DNA from: Malurus cyaneus samueli | Lineage: Eukaryota > Chordata > Aves > Passeriformes > Maluridae | Direction: 5' to 3' | DNA: 64,000 bases | Assembly (NCBI GenBank): GCA_009741485.1 | Contig: CM019215.1 | Coordinates: 81,952,111-82,016,110 of the forward strand | In this document: one piece after another, positions 51,251-61,566 of the stretch | Numbering within the stretch: position 1 is the first letter of the stretch | Layout: each line of letters opens with the position of its first letter | Position numbers and translations under genes: made by a program | The notes under the pieces: model-generated | What the model was told of the DNA's origin: nothing | Seen by the model: the letters and a program-made list of their open reading frames with translations, nothing else | Database searches by the model: none

Positions 51251-51613
51251 GTAAATTATTAATTTCTGATACATTGATTTTTTTTCATTTTGGCCTCCTT
51301 TAGCAAGTTTTTAAGTACTTCTTCCTTTTTCCACCCCTTGCTATGCTTGAGATACCTGATTATCACCAAAATAATTAAACATTATTTCATCTGTTTTTCT
51401 CTACTTCTTATAAGAAGCTTTTAGAAAGCAAAGCAATTCTTAATTGTACTTCCTAAAGGTTTCTGAAGGACTGATTTTCATTAACAGCCAATAATAGCTC
51501 GGGAAGGCTGGCCTCAGTTTCAGTTATTTCTAACAAATTTATGAAGTGGGAAAAACACAGCATAATGCAGCAACGTCACCATCTGTTATTTGTCTGTGTA
51601 ATATCTCAGAAGA

Positions 51614-51743
51614 CTATCCCATCCCTGGCAGTGTTCAAGGCCAGGTTGGGTCGACCTTTGAGCAGCCTGGTCTAGTGGCAGGTAGTGGTGTTGGAAATTA
51701 GTGATCTTTGAGGTGCCTTCCAACCCAAACCACTCTGTGACTG
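51614..51743 (+). mobile_element. CR1 LINE 3' end
   Basis: The + strand shows CCATCCCTGGCAGTGTTCAA, GGCCAGGTTGGGTCGACCTT, GAGCAGCCTGGTCTAGTGGC, then GATCTTTGAGGTGCCTTCCA and CTCTGTGACTG. This is the standard CR1 terminal 130 bases. It is among the best-preserved copies in the window. Confidence 0.93.
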
Positions 51744-52054
51744 AAAGGCCTCACGGTGAATTTGTCCTTAGACCAGCAATCCTAGCCTTTGGAATGTTTT
51801 CTACTGTTGCAAATACTTTTTAAAGATGTTACTGGTAGCACTTGCCACATGCTGATAATAGTGCTGTGTGTGAAGAAAGGGTAGCCACTCAAAGGAGAAA
51901 TTGAAAAGTAGCTACTGTTAGATATTCCTTTGAAAATGTTAAATGTGCCATGGTATGACTCATTTAGCTGACTTGAGTAATATGAAGATGAGCACTTTTT
52001 CTCTGAGTGGTTACTACTTAAATAAGGAATTAAAAAATTTCAGGTTTCAGCCTA

Positions 52055-52925
52055 GTCTTCTGCAGGCTGAGCCAGCCCAACTCTCAGCCTTTCCTCAGAG
52101 GAAAGGTGCTCTTTTTGTTCACATTTTTGTGGCCCCCCTCAGGACTCTCTCCAACAGGTCCAACATGTCTTCCTGTGCTGGGGATCCCAGAGATAGATGC
52201 AGCAGTCCACATGGGATCATGAGAGTGCAGCAAAGGGGCAAAATTACCTTCCTCACCCTGCTGACCATGCTGCTTTGTGTGCAAGCCAAGATTTCTGAGT
52301 TGCAAGCAAATATTGCTGAGTCATGTCCACTTTTATCACCCACCAGCACCCCCAAGTCTGCTCTCAATCTCTTCATATCCCTCAGCCTGTATTGGTTGAG
52401 GCTGTTGCCCCAAACCAGGTGCAGTACCTTGCACTTGGTTTTGTTGAACCTGATGAGGCTCCTATGGGCTCGCCTCTTGAGCTTTTCCAGGTCCCTTGGG
52501 ATGACATCCTGTCCTCAGGCATGTCATCTGCAGCACACAGCTTGGTGTCATCTGCAAACTTGCTGAGGGTGCACCTGATCCTTTTGTCTGTGTCATTAAT
52601 GAAGATAGTAAATACTGTTGGTCCCAGTATGACCCCCTGAGGGACACAACTTGTCACTGATGTCCATCTGGACATTGAGGTGTTGGCCACTATCCTCTGG
52701 ATGTGACCATTCAGTCAATTCCTCATTCACTGAAAAGCCCATCCATCAAATTCATATTTCTCCAGTTTAGAGAGAAGGATGTTGTGGGAGACTGTCAAAG
52801 GCCTTACAGCAGTCCAGGTGGGTGACATCTGTAGCCCTTCATCATTCACAGATGTAGTCACTCCTTCACAGAAGGCCACTAGGGTGGTCATGCAGGATTT
52901 GACCTTGGTCAAGCCATGTTGGCAA
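52055..52925 (-). pseudogene. CR1 LINE fragment with reverse-transcriptase active site (decayed)
   Basis: About 870 bases match the 3' half of CR1 on the minus strand. A 102-codon frame (52382-52690) contains CVPQG, then GPTVFTIFIND, then CTLSKFADDTKL. FADD (complement of 52547-52558) is the RT catalytic box, preserved here, with the Ser-Lys-Phe-Ala-Asp-Asp-Thr-Lys-Leu context usual in CR1. To the left come the end of ORF2 and part of the 3' untranslated region. Frameshifts and stops break the rest, so the copy is dead. The last 3' segment is missing. Confidence 0.92.
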
Positions 52926-53151
52926 TAATAATTCCATCATTTCCCTATATTAATATTTTCTCTGTTTAACTGATACTTAGGTAATCTCTTCTGAAATGAT
53001 TTTAACTCACTTGTTTTCAAAAAGCAAATTGATAACCTTATAGAGAAGGCACTTAACAAGTTTCACAGTTTCTTAGCTGTTGTTTCTGACATCACCTCCA
53101 TGGTATTTTCATCTTCTTTCATTCGTGTTTGCATGTTCTCTGCTGTTACAG

Positions 53152-53308
53152 TCACTAGGTTTCCCCGGCCGGTGTCACCTCTTCAGGATGTCGCTGTCAT
53201 CATTGGAAGCCGCGAACAACTGGCAGTGTTGTTGCAACTGTACGACCATCAGCTAGAGCATGAGGGCACCACAGGCTGGGAGACTCTGCTATGGGTAGTC
53301 AATCAACT
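53152..53308 (+). CDS. RELCH: RELCH exon 17
   Basis: The acceptor is GCTGTTACAG and the donor CT|GTGAGT. The 157 nt run from phase 1 to phase 2. TRFPRPVSPLQDVAVIIGSR is a proline-containing linker. EQLAVLLQLYDHQLEHEGTT and GWETLLWVVNQL follow as helices. The exon matches human with scattered conservative changes. Splitting the Leu codon CT|G with exon 18 fixes the donor one base left of a competing TG. Confidence 0.96.
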
Positions 53309-53825
53309 GTGAGTTAATTTCTATCATAGGACACATAATTTTAAAATGTGTCAAAGTTAATAGTTCTTAAGCATGGTCATGTTTAACAGTTACTGAATAT
53401 AAGAATGCTGTGTATGATTGTGTTTGAGAAATACTAAAGAGGAAAACTTTGGATTTATTTTAGGCATTTTAATTTTCATGCAGAATTGACTTTGATTATA
53501 GTCAGAAACTATAAAGTCTAGCAGAACATATAGGTAACCATGTGCTCTGAAAATTTGTTTCTTTTTTGCATGGATATAGTTAAGTCTCTTGTGAAGTAAA
53601 GATTGTTGTATTCTGACTATCTCATGATAGCAACAGATAAAAATCTAGGTCAGACTTCCGGCATTTAAACCCTTGTTTTCTTCATGGGTCAGGAGTTGTA
53701 CAGAACATGTAGTTAATTTTATTAGAACCAGAAGTGCTCTGTGTGTGCATGTAAACAAAATGTAATTGGACAAAAGCAAAAAAATCAAAGCAGTGCTTAA
53801 TTTCCTTTTGTTTCCTGATTTTTAG
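53309..53825 (+). other. RELCH: RELCH intron 17
   Basis: This intron is 517 bases of AT-rich sequence with nothing recognised besides splice signals. Confidence 0.9.
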
Positions 53826-53949
53826 GCTACCACAGCTTATAGAAATAGTTGGCAAGATCAACGTAGCATCAACTGCCTGTGTCCATGAATTCTCTAGATT
53901 TTTCTGGAGACTTTGTAGGACATTTGGGAAAATTTTTACAAACACTAAG
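53826..53949 (+). CDS. RELCH: RELCH exon 18
   Basis: The acceptor is TGATTTTTAG and the donor AAG|GTAAGA. The 124 nt run from phase 2 to phase 0. LPQLIEIVGKINVASTACVH and EFSRFFWRLCRTFGKIFTNT form amphipathic helices of the repeat array, with one or two changes from human. Confidence 0.97.
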
Positions 53950-54664
53950 GTAAGATACTATCTTGAATATTCTAGATAAAGAGTACCTTGATAATATATA
54001 TTCTCTATATTTATGGCTTGTCAGAATACCCACACTTTGTGACCATCCATATTTTCATGTCACAGTGATGTTTTCCTATAAGTACATTTAAACCTGCTCT
54101 TTTCAGAGCTTCATTTGTGTTCTTTTCTGGTTTTGGTCATTTTGGAATGGCCTCATCTTGCCCTATAAAGGACCATTTAAAAAAAAACAAACTGTATTCT
54201 TCATATTTCCTTTGTGAATGACAAAGAGAGTGGGAGACACCATCCTAATTCTAGTATTTTAACAACTTTCTTCCTTCAGAGCAGCATACTGTTCACTGTT
54301 TGTGGTGTACATAAGTACTCCAGCCTTACCGGATGGAAAAATTTAAAATGTATGCCTTCCCCACTTGAAATATTTTCTGTAGGTGGTATCTAAACATTTT
54401 TATCAAGGAACGATATAATTTTTCTCCATCAAGTATCTTCTGAATATAATTAAAAAATACTTTCATCTTTGACGATTTTCCTTGAGAGGATTATCTAAAG
54501 ATAAATTTATAAAACTGTTAGCAGTACATGCTGCCTTCAGAGAGAGGATTGTTGTTGTTTTAGGGGATTGCTTTTTTGCTCTGTTTTACAATTCTTACAT
54601 TTTTCTAAGTTGATTGACGATGGTAACTGGTTTTCTTACATGGGATTTATCATCCTTTGCATAG
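53950..54664 (+). other. RELCH: RELCH intron 18
   Basis: This intron is 715 bases of AT-rich sequence. No recognised feature. Confidence 0.9.
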
Positions 54665-54713
54665 GTAAAACCACAGTTCCAGGAAATCTTAAGACTGTCT
54701 GAGGAAAACATAG
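54665..54713 (+). CDS. RELCH: RELCH exon 19 (small)
   Basis: The acceptor is CTTTGCATAG and the donor ATAG|GTAAGT. At 49 nt this is the shortest exon in the window, phase 0 to phase 1. It encodes VKPQFQEILRLSEENI and the first base of the following Asp codon, the same as human from memory. Confidence 0.96.
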
Positions 54714-55104
54714 GTAAGTAGCTTTTACTGAAATTAATTGGTCTTAACTGCAATGGTGTTGGGGAAACAAACTTTCAATCTCTTGTTCAAATAACATTTT
54801 CAGGCTGCAATTGTCAAATTTGTTACCTTTTGAAGTGTTAAAAAATCTAGTCTTAATCTGAATGGAACACTGTGAAATTGTAGATTGTGTGTAAGGTAAA
54901 AAAAAAATCTCAACTTCAAATACCACTTGAGCAGTATTTTAAGCACATTTGTGTATATATGTATATAAATTCTTCATGCATATATAAAGATCTGTTTAAA
55001 TCTGTAATACTTAAATACACATGTGTTATCCTACTATATGTAATACAGATATTACATATTCATATGTATGTATAAAACCTAAGTTCTTCACTGTGTTTCA
55101 TTAG
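54714..55104 (+). other. RELCH: RELCH intron 19
   Basis: This intron is 391 bases, very AT-rich, with TATATA/TATGTA stretches around 54948-54985 and 55034-55072. Confidence 0.9.
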
Positions 55105-55184
55105 ATTCTGCAGCAGGTAATGGAGTGCTAACAAAAGCCACAGTTCCCATCTATGCAACAGGGGTCCTTACATGTTATATTCAG
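55105..55184 (+). CDS. RELCH: RELCH exon 20
   Basis: The acceptor is GTTTCATTAG and the donor CAG|GTAGGT. The 80 nt run from phase 1 to phase 0. DSAAGNGVLTKATVPIYATG and VLTCYIQ begin the last block of HEAT repeats. Almost the same as human (A for S at the third residue). Confidence 0.97.
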
Positions 55185-55946
55185 GTAGGTTTGGTTTTCT
55201 GTTTCTTTGTTAGATGTATAATGGCATGCAAAAATGATTTTTAAAAAATACCTAAACATACTGTGTTGTTTGGAAAATTGCTATTCTTGTGCTTTGAAGA
55301 TAGGTAGATAAATGGGCAGCTGTAAATGCATTAAAGAGCAAAGTTTTCTAGGCTCAGGTGGTGATGCACATTTAGATCATGTGTTGCCAGGTCCCTCTAT
55401 CAAAACTCATTTAATGCTATTCCTTAAATCGGTTTTTGGCCATTTAACTGTGAACTTTGTAAGCATCACTGTGCAACATTTTATGAAACAGGTAAATTGC
55501 CATTTGGGGCCTAGTTGGGATCCTAAAATTTTAGTGTTACCTAATACTCCAGCAGTGGGCAGTCATGGACTGGCATGTGCATATCTTAGAGATAAAAAAG
55601 AAATTCTTCATAATATTAAATTTTTTTTGTGGTTTGTGACCAGTTAGAAACTTTCAGGAGTCATAAATGTGCTTAAGTACTGTCCTTAAAAGATTCTTTA
55701 GTAAAACAATATGGATGATTTGTGTATGAGTATGTGCTTAGTTGATGAAACATAGCCTCTCCACGTGTTTGCTTTGAAAGGCTCTTGTTCTTTAACCACA
55801 TATTTGAAGTGCCAAAGAAAACTGTTAAGTGCCTAATCTCCTCTGTTCTTTTTCATAGTTTGTCTCTTCTGCAGCTGTAGGTTGTCATCACAATCTCAGC
55901 AATTCTTCCAGCACGTGCATCACTGTGCTCCCTTCTTCCCTTTCAG
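55185..55946 (+). other. RELCH: RELCH intron 20
   Basis: This intron is 762 bases of AT-rich sequence with a pyrimidine-rich 3' end. An open + frame (55312-55647) has no recognised similarity. Confidence 0.88.
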
Positions 55947-56053
55947 GAAGAAGACCGCAAGCTGTTGGTTGGATTCCTAGAAGATGTAATGACCATGCTT
56001 TCACTGTCCCATGCTCCTCTTGACAGCCTGAAAGCTTCCTTTGTGGAACTAGG
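55947..56053 (+). CDS. RELCH: RELCH exon 21
   Basis: The acceptor is TCCCTTTCAG and the donor CTAGG|GTAAAG. The 107 nt run from phase 0 to phase 2. EEDRKLLVGFLEDVMTMLSL and SHAPLDSLKASFVEL form a HEAT-like pair. Confidence 0.97.
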
Positions 56054-56612
56054 GTAAAGAATATACTTTAGGGTGACTAGATCTAAATATATTAGAAGCT
56101 TTAATAAAAGCTGCTACTCTGGTTGTAATTTTAATAACTGTGATTCTTTGGCTGAATGAAGTTTTTTTTATCCCTGATGTAATTTCTAGGTTAAAAATGT
56201 AGCAGTAAAAAAATAAAATCTGAAGTGTGAAAGAGGAATACCAAAGCCCAAACAAAAAATTTCCACAAAAATAACTCATTGAGAATACAGTGGAAATTAT
56301 TTTTATATTTACCATGCTATTATAATGTGTTCTATATATGCATTTGCATTCAGTATTATAATTTATTCACAGTTATGTTCTTAAACTTGGGGTGTTTTTA
56401 TTAATCTAAAAATGCAACATAGTTTTTAGATTGAATCATGATGTGTGTCCTTCAGAATGAGATGAGTGGTTTGTATCCTTCAGAAGGGATAAAAGCTGAA
56501 GTTTTAGATTTGTTGAACAATGGATTCTTAAGACTGCATTTTGTAGTTAAAGAACAAATTCCAGGCTTGGGAGTATGTTTGTTTGACCAATTGCCTAACT
56601 CCTTTCTTCTAG
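56054..56612 (+). other. RELCH: RELCH intron 21
   Basis: This intron is 559 bases of AT-rich sequence with nothing recognised besides splice signals. Confidence 0.9.
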
Positions 56613-56712
56613 TGCAAACCCAGCTTATCATGAGCTGCTGTTAACTGTTTTGTGGTATGGAGTTGTCCATACTTCTGCTCTTGTTCGATGTACCGCTGCT
56701 AGAATGTTTGAG
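56613..56712 (+). CDS. RELCH: RELCH exon 22
   Basis: The acceptor is TTTCTTCTAG and the donor GAG|GTAAGT. The 100 nt run from phase 2 to phase 0. GANPAYHELLLTVLWYGVVH and TSALVRCTAARMFE make a HEAT repeat with the conserved Val-Arg. This exon must join to exactly one of the two following 83-nt exons. Confidence 0.97.
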
Positions 56713-57594
56713 GTAAGTGTTACTCAAACTTCTTTTGCACCTTTTGAAAACTAGAGTTTATTTTTCAAAACAGGGATCAATCAGACAATGTTGCTACATT
56801 CTTAATAATTACAAACAATTTAAATAAGCTGTGTACTGTGTGGTGGAGCAGGAGGTTGCTGTTCAGTTGTTTCTGTGTCTATCCTCTGTTCAACAGCACA
56901 TCTTTCTATTGTTATGTAGTATACATAAGCACCTCTGAGTTTAAACTTCTGCTTTTTGCTGTTCAACACATCATCAGTAAGTCTAATAAACTACTTACTG
57001 TTTTCAGTAGGTCTTTTGTATGTATGCTTGTACAATGCACTTGCATTGTAAATCAGACTAGTTTTCTTTGTACCAGATATGGTGGTGAAGACACACATCT
57101 AACCAATGTCATATTTTTTGTAAAAATTTAAAAAAAACTGAAGAATTAAAAAGAATTTACAGTTTCTTTACTTGCCTCATTATAACAGCTTCATCTTTTG
57201 CTTCACATCTATAAATTTTGATCAGAATAAACACTGAAATGTGTACCTAATAAGTTTGCTTTTATTTTCACATCATGCATTTTTTTCATCAAATGTTCAT
57301 TTTAAAAGGCATATGCAAAAACGCTGGGATATACTCCCAGATACTTTGATTGAACTAAAAGAGAACGTTTTGTCCTTTGCATGTTAGAAACACTTTTCTA
57401 ATCACCATTACTTCTTTCTTTTTTCTTTGCATTTCTTCCACATTTGACTTGTTTGGATAGTTTTGTAGTGGACCTCTAGCTGAATCTGACATCTTTAATC
57501 CGTTTGCAAAAACAAGTCCTAAATCTGCCTCAGAAAAAAGAGCACTGAACATATCCATTAGCTTTCTTTATTGAAATTCTGCAAGTCAGAGCAG

Positions 57595-57655
57595 ATAAAG
57601 CAATAAACAACCTCATCCTTAATAAATAAAGCAATAAACAACCTCATCATCCTTA
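57595..57655. repeat. Tandem duplication, 31-bp period
   Basis: The string ATAAAGCAATAAACAACCTC begins at 57595 and again at 57626. The second copy has an extra CAT triplet near its end. This looks like a recent local duplication in intron 22. Confidence 0.88.
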
Positions 57656-60403
57656 AAATATATTTTCTATCTAACAAAAGCATTTTTAATATTGTATTTG
57701 TAATAATAAGCTTTTTTTCCCTAATAAACTTTAGCCAAACATGTGAAAGACCTCAGTTACAATAGAATGTTGTCTTGGCAGCAGCATCTTCTCCAAATCA
57801 GCTGCATGTTGATTACTTTTCTCATTTGAAAATAGTATATTGCCATTTCTTGGATAGCCATAGCATACGTATTTATAAATGGCATTATGTAAATTTGGGA
57901 AGTCACCTCGGCAAAGAGGTGGTTATAGTTGGTTTCACTACTGAAAGGTTCCATCACTCAAAGGAGTTTCCCAGAGGCTGCTGAATGGCAAAGCCCATTG
58001 ATTAGATATTTGGATAATGAGTATGTGACCTGCTGTGGCAGGTCTATGACAACAGTAAAGAGTCTGAGCAGCACACAGACTGCAGGCCCAACTGCCTTAC
58101 CAAACCTTTACAATCTGTCAGGGATTGGAAGGATACAGAAGTGATTTGGAGCCTTTCCACTCCTTTGCTCCTTTGGGGGCAGGAAGGTTTGTTCTACCAT
58201 TTTTAAGCTGTAGTAGGCGTAAGTAATGATCTAGAGGAATCAAAACAAGATACAAATTTACATTATCTGTCTTACACTAACTTTACATGCTGCTACCTGC
58301 ATTTGCTCATCCAGCTGTTCCTGTTGCTTCTGTATTAATGTTTTTAGTCAGTAGCTTCCTATTTGAATTTTGATGCAAACAGATTTGATTGCTCTGGTTT
58401 GAACATGAAGCACGTAGTTGAGTTATACATAAGCTTTACTGGTCTGTTCTGGGTTCAGGGTTAGGAAGATATCTTCAGAATGACACTTCTGATATAAAGT
58501 GTGTTTTATTTTCTCTACAGTGGAATGCTTCTGTTTATCATGCTTTACCATACTTAGAAATGTGGCAGACCAGATAGGAATGAAGCTGAGATCATTCAAA
58601 TTGTTTGCTAATTATACAAATCCAAAGTGTTTTGGAATATTTTTTTCCAACTGTTGTATTACTGCTAGGCTTTCCTGGAAATGAAGGCTAGTAAAGAAAA
58701 CTCAAGTCTCTGTTGTCCAAGATTGAAAGTTGGAAACATTGTCTCTTTTAATGAAGGGGAAAATTGGTAAAGCTGTACATGAGAGGAAAAACCATCATAG
58801 TCAAACAGTGCACTATGTCCTTAATGGCTGTTTGAAGAGTAGCCCATGAACTCAACAGATTGGCACTTGGAGTTGTTGCCAATGGAAATAGTTGTGAAAT
58901 GTATTAATCTTAAAATGTTGTAGCTGAGCTGACATCCTAATACTTTCTGAATAACAAGTATAGGATGTTGCAACTTTGTTCCTCCAGGTGCTTTGCAGCA
59001 ATAGTGTCTCGTGTTCTTAAAGAGCTTCTCCCCTTTTTTCCGTCTTTGGTTGTTGCCTGTAAGGCCACACTGTTCCACACTTGTGGAACTCATGCACTCA
59101 TACATACACACACCTACATGCACATGCAAGTGTTGCTTAATTAGAACAACTGCTTTGTATAGAAGTTTCTGGAAAGTCAGGTTCCTTCCAATCTTTCACA
59201 ACTTACTTTAGTTTAAATGCAGAGTTGGTAAGGGAGGAATGCTCTAACAAATAGCAGAGTGTAAAGTCTGCTGTAGTTAGAGAATGTAAATACTACCTGG
59301 TTTTGGTTCTGATATACTGACAGCTACTGCTTTTCCCAAGGAAAAATATAAGAATTTAATTTGTGTTCATTATGCAATGTAAGTAATTAGAACATAGGTA
59401 AATATTAAAAAGACATTTCATATTTCTCACATAAACTTACTGCTAAGCTTTTTATATTTGTCTCCTAAACCATGCAAATACATGCAGACATCTTTACACA
59501 AGACAAAAAATGGAAATATCTAATCTTTGCCCTTTTTATTAATGAAGACAGGACCCACCATTTTGTTGAATATGAAAAAAGTTTGCAACTTGACATTTTT
59601 GAAAATTAGCAGATTTTCATATGAAGAAAGCACATAAAGGGTATCTGCAACATACATAGCAAATGTATGTTGTGTATAGCTATGTAGGTAATGTAAAAAA
59701 AATCACCTGGGAACATCTAGATTCAAACAATTTTGTTGTATTCATGGATAATGAATTTTACTGTGATTTCAAGCTTTTAACATTTGAGATGCACAGCAAC
59801 AAATATATCTCTTCCTTAGCTTGCAAAAATATTTGAAGAAATACATTTCATGGATAATTTGAGGATTCCCCATTTTCTACCTGTGTAGACCACCATGCAT
59901 GCTGCTGGGATGGTGGTTAAATATCAAGTAGTACTGAATGACTTTCAAGAAAGCTTTTTGGCATCTGGAAAGGTGCTCTTTGTCTCACTGTTAAAAAGTG
60001 TGAAAGGTACCACTCAGTGTGAGGAAAACTACACACGTTTGGCCTAGTCAAGACTTCTGTGTTGCACATGACAGCCACCTATGATGATAAATAGTGTTGT
60101 ATTGAGTTAGGAATAGCATTCACATGAAATTATCTAACTCAAAATTATGTCCCTTTAGTATTTAATTATACATAACTTCATTTATAATTAGAATACATAT
60201 TTATATTAGTATCTGAATTATAACATGCAATTACATGCTAAAGCTTTGAGTTCAAGTTTTAAAATATCTGAATAGAGAAAATATCCTAGTGTTGAATTTG
60301 TCGTGTTTGTGCTGATTGCCAGACCACTTTAGCTTTCTTCATGCCTTTGCATTTATGAAGCTCTAGTGTAGCAGTATTTGCTTAGCTTCTAATTTTGGTT
60401 TGC

Positions 60404-60513
60404 TTTTTGTGTTTTTTCTTTCTCTCTCTTGGTTGTGCCGTTCTTCTTCCCATGATACTGTGCTCGCTCTTTCCGTGCACCACCTGTGATACCCCCCTGT
60501 TCCGACCATTCAG
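60404..60513 (+). promoter_or_regulatory. Extended pyrimidine tract before exon 23a (candidate PTB-type splicing silencer)
   Basis: The tract holds TTTTTTCTTTCTCTCTCTTG, then CGTTCTTCTTCCC, then GCTCGCTCTTTCCG. Repeated UCUU and CUCUCU motifs in a long pyrimidine stretch are the known binding context of PTBP1/PTBP2 near regulated exons. The motifs are visible; binding is inferred. Confidence 0.5.
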
Positions 60514-60596
60514 CTGTTGGTGAAGGGGGTACATGAAACTCTGGTAGCTCAGAGAGTTGTTCCTGCTCTCATTACTCTCTCCAGTGACCCTGAAAT
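60514..60596 (+). CDS. RELCH: RELCH exon 23a (alternative version of exon 23)
   Basis: The acceptor is GACCATTCAG and the donor GAAAT|GTAAGT, a consensus site. The 83 nt run from phase 0 to phase 2, the same length and phases as exon 23b. It encodes LLVKGVHETLVAQRVVPALI and TLSSDPE, then Ile after joining exon 24. It matches exon 23b at about 17 of 27 residues, including the run TLSSDPE. It supplies the first helix and turn of a HEAT repeat whose second helix is in exon 24. The frame is open and both splice sites are good, so it is a plausible functional alternative rather than a relic. Confidence 0.88.
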
Positions 60597-61262
60597 GTAA
60601 GTTCCCTGACTGTCTTATATACCTGGCATCCCTCTTAATACTTAGGAAGAAATAACCATCAGTTCCATGTCTTAATCTAGCTGAACAAAAATTGAATTTC
60701 CTCTAAACAGAAGTTAACATTTAAATCACTTATTTTTAAATAAAAAAATTTGCTGCAAAACCTAGAATTAAACTGTATAAAATGCTGAAGAAACTTTAAA
60801 TAGAAATCTTAAATCCATGCAATTTAATTTTTGTTTTTTATATTTAATCATGTTCTCAATTTTCAACTTTGCTTACATAATTTCTAGTAGAAAGCTGGAT
60901 ACTACTATTCTGTAATGCTATCAGCTTTGGTGCTGCAAAGTAAAGTATTATCTGCATTGATGAAATGTGAAGTAGTTGTGGCTGTATCTCATTTCTGATA
61001 GACAACTGTGGTGCTTCATTTCCTGGACATTCTGATGTGGTATTTCTTTCAAGCTAAGGAGGGATGCTTTGCTAATCTCACTAACAACTCGTTGCTAACA
61101 GATGCTACAGCATGAATAGAGTCTTAGTGGCTTTAATGTCTTGTGTGGGTGACTAAACCAAGAACAGCCCCAAAGAGTCTGCCTGCCCATCCTCAGTCAC
61201 AGCTAACCCAGTTCTTCCAAGTTTACCAAAGCGTTTTTTATTGCATGTTGACTGGTTTACAG
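60597..61262 (+). other. RELCH: Intron between alternative exons 23a and 23b
   Basis: These 666 bases are long enough for ordinary splicing, so steric exclusion is not the explanation for single use. A UGCAUG hexamer lies at 61242-61247 and a GCAUG at 61110-61114. No repeat was recognised. Confidence 0.88.
61242..61247 (+). promoter_or_regulatory. UGCAUG element (candidate RBFOX site) before exon 23b
   Basis: TGCATG lies 15 bases before the first base of exon 23b, next to a possible branch point (TTGAC at 61248-61252). RBFOX proteins bind UGCAUG and, when bound upstream of an exon, commonly repress it. The motif is visible; its use is inferred. Confidence 0.45.
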
Positions 61263-61345
61263 CTGACTCTTCGAGGCATGAGTGAAGCATTAGTTGGCAA
61301 GCGGGTTGCTCCGGCCCTTGTTACCTTGTCCAGTGATCCTGAATT
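61263..61345 (+). CDS. RELCH: RELCH exon 23b (alternative version of exon 23)
   Basis: The acceptor is CTGGTTTACAG and the donor GAATT|GTGAGT. The 83 nt run from phase 0 to phase 2. LTLRGMSEALVGKRVAPALV and TLSSDPE, then Phe after joining exon 24, is the version I recall in the human reference protein. With exon 24 it forms a HEAT repeat (PALVTL, DPE, VR, AFG). A T18 tract begins 25 bases after the donor (61371-61388) and may influence donor use. Confidence 0.95.
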
Positions 61346-61370
61346 GTGAGTTTCAGATTGAGACCTTGAG

Positions 61371-61388
61371 TTTTTTTTTTTTTTTTTT
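61371..61388 (+). repeat. T18 homopolymer downstream of the exon 23b donor
   Basis: Eighteen T in a row lie inside the 157-base intron 23. U-rich sequence just beyond a donor is the known context for TIA1-type enhancement of U1 recruitment, and it can also serve ELAVL or PTB proteins. Confidence 0.85.
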
Positions 61389-61502
61389 CCGGTCATTGTT
61401 AGAAACTAATGTAACTTAAAAGTACTAATTTTTTAATTTTACATTAAGCAAGTCTGTTCTTGGTGTTGAATACATCTTAAAAACTTGGTTCTTCCATTGT
61501 AG

Positions 61503-61566
61503 TTCAGTAAGGATTGCTACAATTCCTGCTTTTGGGACCATCATGGAAACTGTTACTCAGAGAGAG
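61503..61566 (+). CDS. RELCH: RELCH exon 24
   Basis: The acceptor is TCCATTGTAG and the donor GAG|GTAAGA. The 64 nt run from phase 2 to phase 0. The first T completes Ile (after 23a) or Phe (after 23b). SVRIATIPAFGTIMETVTQR ending in Glu is the second HEAT helix, with the canonical Val-Arg. Confidence 0.97.

Larger units (their letters stand above)
51251..53151 (+). other. RELCH: RELCH intron 16
   Basis: This intron is 1,901 bases long. More than half is CR1-derived: a + strand tail (51614-51743) and a long minus-strand fragment with the RT active site (52055-52925). Confidence 0.9.
56713..60513 (+). other. RELCH: RELCH intron 22
   Basis: This is 3,801 bases of mostly unique AT-rich sequence with a 31-bp tandem duplication at 57595-57655. 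The last 110 bases before exon 23a are exceptionally pyrimidine-rich (60404-60513). No further copy of exon 23 was seen. Confidence 0.87.

Noticed and set aside
51614..52925. Inverted CR1 pair in intron 16 as a double-stranded RNA hairpin for RNA editing
   Set aside because: The + piece is the last 130 bases of CR1, while the minus piece appears to lack that segment, so the two seem not to be complementary.
60514..61345. Exons 23a and 23b both included, adding an extra HEAT helix
   Set aside because: Joining them produces an immediate TGA, because 83 nt is not a multiple of three.
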